Shown here: one piece after another, positions 1 to 7,100 of the stretch | How positions within the stretch are numbered: position 1 is the stretch's first letter | Layout of the letters: each line of letters opens with the position of its first letter | Made by a program: the position numbers and the translations under genes | NCBI GenBank assembly: GCA_003573635.1 | Contig: QUTJ01031632.1 | Span: 1 to 13,787 of the forward strand | Direction: 5' to 3' | DNA: 13,787 nt | DNA from: Goniomonas avonlea | Lineage: Eukaryota > Cryptophyceae > Goniomonadida > Goniomonadaceae | Notes under the pieces: generated by a model | Seen by the model: only the letters and a program-made list of their open reading frames with translations | Databases searched by the model: none | Told to the model about the DNA's origin: nothing

Positions 1-106
1 CTCCTCCCTCCTCCCTCCTCCCTCCTCCCTCCCCCATCCTGCCACCTCCCTAGGGGGAGAGCGATGAAGGGCGAGGGAGAGCGAGAGAGTGTGTGTGTGT
101 GTGTGA
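1..106. repeat. Pyrimidine 7-mer tandem repeat and GT microsatellite
   Basis: Positions 1-32 are a tandem array with a period of 7 (CTCCTCC/CCTCCCT register). Positions 89-105 are a (GT)n run preceded by GA-rich sequence. There is no coding signal. Positions 107-394 beyond it hold no gene I can support. Confidence 0.9.
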
Positions 107-394
107 TGGTACGTCAACGGAAGGGCTCAACTCTCCTTTGCAAGTTAACGTGGAAACTAAGATGCGCGCAAAGTTGAAGGAATAGAAAGAGCTGGGAGGG
201 ACAAACCTGGTGGTGGGGTCCGAATGGGAGGGAGTGGGACTCCCGTGAGTGTTTGACCGTTCGGGTCAAGCCCTGTCAAGGTCATGTCAAAAACATCACG
301 CATACTGACTGGGGACGGACTCTTCAGAGCACACACACCGAAGCGAACAGGCACACTATAACGCAAGTCTCTCGCTCACAGCTTCCTCACAGCA

Positions 395-708
395 CAAAAG
401 ACTGAAGCGTCCAGGTCGCACACGCACACGCACGGGTCTCACACACCCACACACAAGCACAGGCAGGAACAGCGAGACATGCGACCCACACACAGACAGA
501 CACACACAGACACACACACACGTACTCTCAAAACGGTGAGACACGCGACCCAGACACTCAAACACGCGACAAAGTGCGGCAAGTGACTCAGACCCACACA
601 GACACACACACACACATACACACAGACGTACTCTCAAAAAGGTGAGACGCGCGACCCAGACACACAATTCTCAAACACGCGACCAAGTGCGGCAAGCGAC
701 TCAGAACA
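395..708. repeat. CA-rich region with a ~106-bp tandem minisatellite
   Basis: The region is dominated by CACACA and CAGACA runs. Embedded in it, the block starting CGTACTCTCAAAA at 521 recurs at 627 and extends to about 705, including GGTGAGAC, GCGACCCAGACA, CACGCGAC, AAGTGCGGCAAG and GACTCAGA. The second copy has a few substitutions and a short insertion. A partial older copy (GAGACATGCGACCCA) lies near 474. The open frames here have CVCVCV-type composition and are repeat artefacts. Confidence 0.85.
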
Positions 709-772
709 CTACTCAAATACGCACGCACAAACTCGAGGTCGAACAATGAAAGACAAATATCTACCGATGTTA

Positions 773-850
773 GAAAAATATCAGAAAATATCTGGAGATA
801 TCTTTGATATCGAAAAATATCAGAAAATATCTGGAGATATCTTTGATATC
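773..850. repeat. Exact 39-bp tandem duplication in an AT-rich island
   Basis: Positions 773-811 are repeated without change at 812-850. Each copy contains AATATC words, GGAGATATC and TTTGATATC, so four GATATC palindromes occur within 80 bp. The surrounding stretch (about 735-910) is AT-rich, unlike the rest of the window. No gene is seen here. The function is unknown; it could be a protein-binding site, matrix attachment or origin-like sequence, or a recent slippage product. Confidence 0.9.
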
Positions 851-950
851 TTTACAGATACATCTATTTTTAGGAACAAAAATCTAATATGCGATTAAAT
901 TTTAATACACAGCTGTACCGAGTGTCGTGCCCTTGGACTTCCATTGCCGT

Positions 951-1029
951 TTGGTTTGACCTTGACCGCCGCCACCCCCCCAGCCTCCTTGACCTTCAGT
1001 TTGACCTTGACCCCAGCCTCCTTGACTTG

Positions 1030-1065
<36 letters not shown>

Positions 1066-1075
1066 TCTGACCCTT
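951..1075. repeat. TTGACC hexanucleotide repeat array
   Basis: The hexamer TTGACC/CTTGAC recurs in interrupted blocks. The cleanest run lies around 1031-1066. Translation gives DLDLDL on one strand and KVKVKV on the other, so the open frames here are low-complexity artefacts. Confidence 0.85.
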
Positions 1076-1104
1076 TGCTGCACCGCCCCAGCCGCTTGGT
1101 TTCG

Positions 1105-1197
1105 CTCTTTTTACAGCACCGTCTGCGGAACGAGTTGGCCTTAGAGATGTGCTTTGCCTTTTCCTGTCTGCCAACATGCGGACGCCGGGCTCTCTCT

Positions 1198-1228
<31 letters not shown>

Positions 1229-1325
1229 CGCGCACACACACTCTGACTCTGTCTCTCTGTGTCTCTCTGTGTCTCTGTCTGCCTCTCTCTCTGTCTCTGC
1301 CTGCCTGCCTGCCTGCCTGCTACCG
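1105..1325 (+). repeat. Dispersed repeat, left (plus-orientation) copy
   Basis: The unit runs in order as follows. First comes a segment around TACAGCACCGTCTG (about 1105-1140). Next is a 41-base core (1147-1187, ATGTGCTTTGCC through CATGCGGACGCCG). Then come CT and CA runs, a CTCTGACTCTGTCTCTCTG segment, and (CCTG)n ending near 1321. The core, the CA run, the CTCTGT block and the CCTG tail recur in the same order on the minus strand at 2286 down to about 2085. The first segment alone recurs at 1711-1740 with about 25 of 30 matches. This shows a repeat family rather than independent microsatellites. Confidence 0.8.
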
Positions 1326-1333
1326 ATCGTTGT

Positions 1334-1500
1334 CATCGCCAAATTATGGCCGAATATGACTATGGCACTGATGACAGCCCCACCGATTTTGTCATATTTG
1401 CCTCCCAAATTGGCCCAAATTTGCCGAATTGCCATTTGTATTGTCATATTTGGCCAGCCAAATGGCGATTCTGCAAATTTGACTATGGCGATAGCGAACC
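1334..1500. repeat. Foldback-like segment of inverted and direct words
   Basis: GGCCGAATATGAC (1348-1360) is nearly the reverse complement of GTCATATTTGGCC (1443-1455), and the similarity extends outward through ATCGCCA words. Direct repeats of GACTATGGC and GTCATATTTG and several CAAATT/AATTTG palindromes fill the interior. It lies between two inverted repeat arms (1147-1325 and 2085-2286). It may be part of a small non-autonomous element, but no terminal duplication or transposase is seen. Confidence 0.45.
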
Positions 1501-1925
1501 GGTAGAGTTGCTCTTAGGGTTTTGGAAATTCTAAGCTGTCAGAGTGACCTTTTCCTGAGTTTTACTGAGCTTTCCCTCGCCAGCCACAGACACTGATGGG
1601 TTTGGGTTAGAAAGTTGGGATTTCATTACAAGTTACCGATAGGGGATAATATGTCGGCTGCTCCACAGCCACAAAAAAAATCATTAGTTTCCCTGTGATT
1701 TTTCTCTTTGTACAGCTCCGTCTGTAGAACGGGTTGTCCTCTCTCTCTCTTTATCTATCACTGTATCGATCTCTATCCTCCCTCCCTCCCTCCCTCTCCC
1801 TCTCTTCTCCTCTCTCCCTGCCGCCTCTCGCCTGTTGACATAGAATTCAAGCCATAGTGAGCGAGAGAGAGAGAGAAAGAGAAGGGGGGGGGGAGACACA
1901 CACAGAGAGAGATCGAGAATATACC
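1501..1925. repeat. Gene-free stretch with CT and GA microsatellites and repeat fragments
   Basis: Positions 1501-1700 show nothing recognisable. Positions 1702-1740 match the first segment of the dispersed repeat at 1105-1140. Positions 1739-1830 are (CT)n and CCCT-rich. ATTCAAGCCATA at 1845-1856, followed by GA repeats to about 1915, matches the leader of the structured element found at 7013, 8926 (minus) and 13005, so it is probably a truncated copy. Confidence 0.6.
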
Positions 1926-2084
1926 TGGGTTCCAACCCTGAGTTTCAAACGGGTGGCCGCCCGTGACAGGTCGCTTGGCCTCTTGCACCGGTTTGTTGAA
2001 GCTGCGCGGCGTGGCACTGGCGGAAGGAAACATCAAGAACTGGTACAGACAGAGACAGAGAACAGACAGACAGAGACAGGCAGG

Positions 2085-2106
2085 CAGGCGGGTCGGCAGG
2101 CAGGCA

Positions 2107-2143
<37 letters not shown>

Positions 2144-2208
2144 ACAGACAGGCAGAGACAGAGAGAGAGGCAGACAGAGACACAGAGACACAGAGAGACA
2201 GAGTCGGA

Positions 2209-2243
<35 letters not shown>

Positions 2244-2286
2244 CACGGCGTCCGCATGTTGGCAGACAGGAAAAGGCAAAGCACAT
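2085..2286 (-). repeat. Dispersed repeat, right (minus-orientation) copy
   Basis: Read on the minus strand from 2286, the first 41 bases are identical to 1147-1187. They are followed by CT and CA runs, the CTCTGT block and a (CCTG)n tail, the same order as the left copy. The two copies face each other and span about 1.14 kb. No clear target-site duplication is visible at their outer edges. Confidence 0.8.
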
Positions 2287-2288
2287 AC

Positions 2289-2714
2289 GCAGGCGAGCAG
2301 CATGGCTGTGACACCAGAGGCCAAGAAGTTCAGAGTTGGACGTCCTGAAAGGGGGCAGACAACGCACCCCAGATCAGCGTTGTCATCCCACACCGACTCG
2401 CCAGTGAAACGAGCGGCCGCAGAGTAGGGGGGGGTAGCTGCACTAGGCTTTGCTGGGGACGGCGGCGGTGCCGGGCGCTGGACCGGCTCTGGCGGAGATG
2501 GCGGAGATGGCGGAGATGGCGGAGATGGCGGTGCCGCGGTATGATCGATGAGGGTGTTGACGAGTAGATCCTGCACGGCTGCTTCCGGGGCAGACGAAAG
2601 AGTCTCCCTGGGAAGAATGCGTGAGCCTCCGGGATAACATGCTGCTTCTGGAAGTCTGATGCCGAGGGGAAAACTGGCGAATTCCGAGTAATCCGTCATT
2701 TTTGATTGACTGAT
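2289..2714 (-). CDS. Possible alternative 3' exon of the GT8 gene, Pro/Ser-repeat tail (uncertain)
   Basis: A minus-strand open frame encodes a normal-looking stretch (for example IRLPEAACYPGGSRILPRE) and then a PPSPPSPPSPPSPPEP tract. The tract comes from four copies of a 9-bp unit (plus-strand GGCGGAGAT, 2491-2526). A possible acceptor (CAG at 2717-2715) is in phase with a possible donor (GTACGC from 2842) inside the last GT8 exon. Using both would remove a 128-nt intron and replace the GT8 C-terminus with this tail. A possible donor (GTATGT from 2288) sits at the edge of the dispersed repeat. It may equally be non-coding: there is no homology I recognise, and the frame continues into microsatellite downstream. 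Confidence 0.3.
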
Positions 2715-2737
2715 CTGACGGAATCCACGGGAATTAG

Positions 2738-3871
2738 TTAGTTATTCGCGGGTTGGATTTCTGGTTTTTTTTCCTCGGAAATTCGACTCGCCAATTTTCT
2801 CGGCGAGTTTCCAGAACCAGCACAATAGGCAAGAAAGCGTACCAGAGGCGCGCGAAGGGGGCCAATGGGTCGCCGGGAGGAGCTTTGTACGTCGATGGCG
2901 GCCTGCTCGCGTTTCAGTTTCAGTCCGGGCCAAACGGAGACGGACCGAGCAGCAGAGCGCTGATCAAAACGCAGGACTACCAAGTCGGGAACCGTGGCGA
3001 ACCAAGCAGTGGCTTTGAGAGACGCCAGGGAGGCGGGAACATTCATCCGGAAAGCCAAGTGGTGGGGCGGCGTATTAGCAAACCTGCGCAGGATGAGTCA
3101 CAGTGGCATAGGACGGGTCGACCTCGTCATACTCACCAACCAGGAAATACCCTGTTCAAAAGTTGCGCCTCTGAGGCCAAGTTGCTTTCAGCAACAGATA
3201 TGAGTTGCTTGTAGGTGTCGAGGGAAGGAGTCAAAACCATAACTCCTGTGTCAAACCTATCCGGCAAAATCGCGTCACCAGCAGCGCAGATAGAAGACAC
3301 CTGTCTTTCAAACAGGTGGTCCAGGCTCTCGAAAACCAGTGACACAGGGTCGATGTAAACCACCTGCGTGAGCATCAGAACATTTCCAGACGCCGATAGT
3401 CGGCACCTTTTGCAGATCTGTCAATCCAAACACGTGCAGCTTCGGTAGGCGAGTTGGCATAAACGGTCTCTGGGGTACGCTGCGAGAATTTTGTCGAAAA
3501 GAGCGCGGCGAGCCAGGAATTCTGGGCCAGAGGGACCTACCTCTTTGATGTGCAAGGCACCGTCACAGTCCGAACACCCGAGGCTTGGAGTTGTGCAACA
3601 GCAGGGCCCCCCAAAGTAGGAGATAGCAAGATAAGGAATTCCCGTCTGGACCCAAATGCCTTGAGGCATTTGAACAGAATCTGCGAGCGCACTACTGAGG
3701 AAAATCCCGTCGACGACCGGCACGCACCAGTGCTCCGTCAGCCTCGGCAGATGTGGTGACAAGAGTCACATATGCCTGTCCGGGCACCTTGCTAGACTGA
3801 GCCAGGACGACATTTGCAACGCAAAGCAGCACCACACACACGCAAGCGCAGAAGCCCCTGTGCAGCGGCAT
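2738..3871 (-). CDS. Secreted glycogenin-like GT8 glycosyltransferase homologue, probably inactive
   Basis: The minus-strand exons are 3871-3728, 3680-3541, 3479-3407, 3363-3137 and 3083-2738. The introns are 47, 61, 43 and 53 nt, all GT-AG, and the joined frame is 309 aa. Residues 1-24 are a signal peptide (hydrophobic CVVLLCVANVVLA, likely cleavage after VLA). The GT8 fold follows: AYVTLVTTSAEADGAL at 33-48, REFLILLSPTLGG in exon 2, LPKLHVFGLTDLQK ending at 119, VVYIDPVSLVFESLDHLFE from 120, DRFDTGVMVLTPSLDTYKQL, EAQLLNRVFPGW ending at 195, and LAFRMNVPASLASL from 204. This matches glycogenin-type GT8 proteins, which transfer glucose from UDP-glucose. However, the DxD metal motif reads D-P-V (124-126), the DQG motif reads EAQ (184-186), and the C-terminal His position reads Leu/Arg (about 232-233). 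A secreted non-catalytic or altered-substrate role is likely. The gene diverges from the acyl-CoA synthetase with 272 bp between the starts. The C-terminus after about residue 235 is unconserved and its exon structure is uncertain. Confidence 0.85.
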
Positions 3872-4143
3872 CACAGCAAAACAATGTGTGACGCTGCTCG
3901 TACTCGGACGAAGAAATTGACCACGATGATGGAGCGCGTTGGGGAGTGTAAGTTGAAACCCTCTGAGGCTCTGACCAAACGATTTGATTACTGCAATCTA
4001 ATCTGAATACAGTTTCCAATCTTGATAGATAGATATCCCCGTATTATTCGAGATTTTCGGGCCGATTTTCGTTGGGAGTAGATGCGACAGACAAATTCGC
4101 GCCTCTTTGTCGCGGGAGCGCTTCTCTCAACCACTTGTGGAGC
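3872..4143. promoter_or_regulatory. Shared divergent 5' region of the GT8 and acyl-CoA synthetase genes
   Basis: The two start codons point away from each other with 272 bp between them, so both 5' UTRs and core promoters must lie here unless upstream non-coding exons exist. Visible words are a TTGATAGATAGATAT run near 4022 and an AT-rich patch at about 3975-4070. No convincing TATA box or initiator can be assigned. Co-regulation is inferred from the geometry only. Confidence 0.5.
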
Positions 4144-7100
4144 ATGTTCGCAATGCTTGCTAGCGCTGCGGCGCTGCCTTTGCCGATGTCTTACATCGTT
4201 GCTGGTGTCGTGGTCGGTTTGACCATGCTTGTTTTCTTGGCGCCCGGAAAGGCGCGCGTGCGCTCTCGAGTCCCCACGGCGGATGAGGGTGAGGATGAGA
4301 AGTGTGGTCCGGCATACGCCAAGTCGAGCCCGCCCCACGCAAGCACGGACAAGCGCTCTATTCAAAGTATTCGTCTCGCTAAATCTGGTCAGGCGTCTGC
4401 CGACCCCGAGACTGGCTGTCCCCCGACGACTCTGCCTGCCATTTTCTTGCAGGCCGTACAGAAGTGTGGAGACAGGAAGGCGCTGCAGGTTGAGCGTCCC
4501 TGCCCTCCTGCCGACGGCACCAAGGCGCCTCCGAGCTTGCCGTTTGACCAGTGGACCACCTGGACCTACCAGCAGTACTATGATGAAACCTGCCTTGTTG
4601 CCCGAGCGATGATGGTGAGTTGGTTCTGCCACTTCGGTTGCTCGACTCTGACCGATCCGTGCAGTCTCTTGGTCTGCAGGAGTACGACGGTGTCAACATT
4701 TTTGGTTTCAACTCTCCGGAGTGGTTCCTGGCTGAGCTTGGCGCCATCTTTGGTGGTGGCATTGCTGCTGGCATTTATCCCACCGATACACCCGCCCAAG
4801 TCAAGTACAAGTCGCTTCATTCTGGCAGCGTCATTGCCGTGGTTGAAAGTGAGAAGCAGTTGAAGATTTTCCAAGACGCTGCTGCGGACCTGCCGAAACT
4901 GCGTGCGATCGTTGTGTGGGCTCCCTCCGAGGGTGTGAAGCTCTCCAATTTCCGCGGCGCCTCCGGCCAGATCGAGGTTCTGACCTGGAAGGACTTGCCC
5001 AAATGGGCCGAGAAGACCCCCGTGGCGGCTCTGGAGAAGCGCATCGCGTCGCTGCAGCCGGGCCGGGCCTGCACTTACATTTACACCTCGGGAACCACCG
5101 GTACCATTTTACTCGCTCTTTGCCTTGCCCTAATCTCCTTCGACAGGCAACCCCAAGGCCGTGATGATTTCTCACGACAACATTATCTTCGAGAGCACCT
5201 GTGTGACCAAGCTCATCCCTGCCGTAGGCTGTCGTGCTGAGGAGGAGCGGTGAGTGACGCAACGAACCAGCCCCCCTGGCTAACCAAGTCGCAGTGTGCT
5301 GTCCTACCTCCCCCTCTCCCACGTTGCCGGCATGATGGTGGACATCGTGTGCCCCATCGTGATTGCTGCCACTCGTCCCGGCTGGACCTGCGTCTCCTTC
5401 GCCCGCCCTTACGACCTGCGCATCGGCAGCGTTGGCGATCGTCTCCGGGCCGTCAAGCCCACCCTGTTCCTCGGTGTGCCCCGCGTCTGGGAGAAGATCG
5501 CTGAGAAGATGAAGGCCATCGGTGCGTCCACCAAGGGCCTCAAGTTGAAGATTGCCAAGTGGGCCAAGGGCAAGGGCCTGGAGCACCAGATGAACTGCCA
5601 ACTCGGCGGCTCTGGCGCCAAGCCTCCGCTGTACGCCCTGGCTGACAAGCTTGTGCTTTCCAAGGTGCGCTGTCGAGAGCGCCTCAGCTCCCTCCGCCCT
5701 GCCCCCTCAGCTCCCTAGCTCCCATAACGAGGTCTTAGCTCGAGGTGCCCGTTGCGGCTTCGTGCAAACGAACCCTTAACGAAACCCTTGCAGGTGAAAA
5801 TGGCACTGGGCCTCGAGTGCTGCAAGTTTGGGTTCACTGGCGCTGCGCCGGTGCAGCAGGAGACCCTCGAGTACTTCGGTGCGCTCGGTATCAACATCAA
5901 CGAGGTGTACGGCATGTCCGAGTGCAGCGGCGCTACCACCTGGTCCACTGACGATGTGCGTGTCTCTGTCTCTGTGTCTTTCTATGCTGAGCTTGCGAGA
6001 TTGCGGGGTTCTGTGTGTTTAGTGTGTCTAGCTTGCGGCTCGAAGAGCTCTCCCGAGGCGTGTCTCTGACAACGTAATCTCCTTTCAGGCGCACATCTGG
6101 GGCTCTTGCGGCTGGGCTATGTCTGGCACGGAGGTTGCTATCTTCCGTACCGACGACAGGGGCAAGAAGACGCTTTGCCCCCGTTCCAACGACCTCAACC
6201 ACCCAACTGAGGACCAGCAGGTAACAGGCAGGGAGGGAGAGGGGCAGGAGTGAGAGATGGCTGGGAGATGTGGAGAGGGGCAACTCTCTTTGCCCTGAAA
6301 GTTGTCCTGATTTCCACGCACTCTACACCCACTGCCTTGCTCTGTTGCTTGAATGGGCAGTTCGTCAACCCCCAGTTCTCATCGCGTGTGCGTGTCAGAA
6401 CCCGAAGACACTCTGATTGGTCGGGATTTAACAATGTGGTTTGCAGGGCGAGATTTGCTTCCGAGGCCGTCACGTGATGATGGGATACATGGCCAACCCT
6501 GACCTCGGCCGTGACCACGTTGACGAGATTACTGATAAGGTACACCCACTCTCTACAGGTCGCTCTCTCCCTCTCGCTCCGCCCGCCCTCTCTCGCTCCC
6601 TCGCTGTCCCGCTCTCTCTCTTCCTCTCTCTCTTCTCTCTCTCTTCCTCGCTCTCTCCCTCTCGCATCTCCACTCTCACGCTCATTCTCGCTCTCACCGG
6701 CCCTCGCTCGCTCGCTCCTCCCGCCCGCCCTCTCTTCCTCACACTGATCTGGAGTTGGTCAAAACCCTTATGTTGCTCTAACGGGACCGACAGACGAACG
6801 AGTCCATCGATGAGGAGGGCTGGCTTCACAGCGGAGACAAGGGAACCATGGATGTGCGCGGCATGGTCAAGGTGAGTTCAGAGGCGGTAGGGAACGGGGG
6901 GGGGGAGGGCGGACGGTCAGACCCTGACTCAGAGGGGTTGATGAGAGAGAGAGGGAGCAAGAGGGTGAGAGGGAGGCAAGGGGGGGGGGGGGGGGAGAGA
7001 GAGAGAGAGAGGATTCAAGCCATTCAGGAACCGCTGAGCGGCCACAGACCCCATGAGGGCCTGCCTGAAGGCATAAGAGAGAAGAGCAGAGAGAGAGAGA

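Noticed and set aside
1011-1075. TTGACC array as a telomere-like repeat
   Set aside because: The unit is not a known telomere hexamer, it is interrupted and internal, and isolated TTAGGG-like words elsewhere are single.
902-1447. Minus-strand 181-codon open frame
   Set aside because: Most of it is translation of TTGACC, CA, CT and CCTG repeats (GQGQGQ, CVCVCV, RQAGRQA). There is no domain and it lies across a dispersed repeat.
2040-2160. Regular CAGG/CAGA repeats as a CRISPR array
   Set aside because: The unit is 4 bp with no unique spacers in a eukaryotic context. It is a microsatellite.
4072-4143. Upstream extension of the acyl-CoA synthetase frame
   Set aside because: The open frame extends 24 codons upstream but has no ATG there. 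The first ATG is at 4144 and the following sequence forms a good membrane anchor.
4671-4680. Alternative exon 2 acceptor (CTGCAG at 4674-4679)
   Set aside because: It would keep frame but would delete SLGLQ, which matches the family's conserved L-G-L segment. The acceptor at 4664 is preferred.
6361-6400. Possible extra exon in intron 6 (after GGGCAG at 6360)
   Set aside because: It would insert residues between PTEDQQ and GEICFRG, which join directly in the family as I recall it. There is no need for it.
7013-7070. Structured element as a hammerhead ribozyme
   Set aside because: The three-way junction lacks the CUGANGA and GAAA core strands of the hammerhead. Another ribozyme class cannot be excluded by eye.
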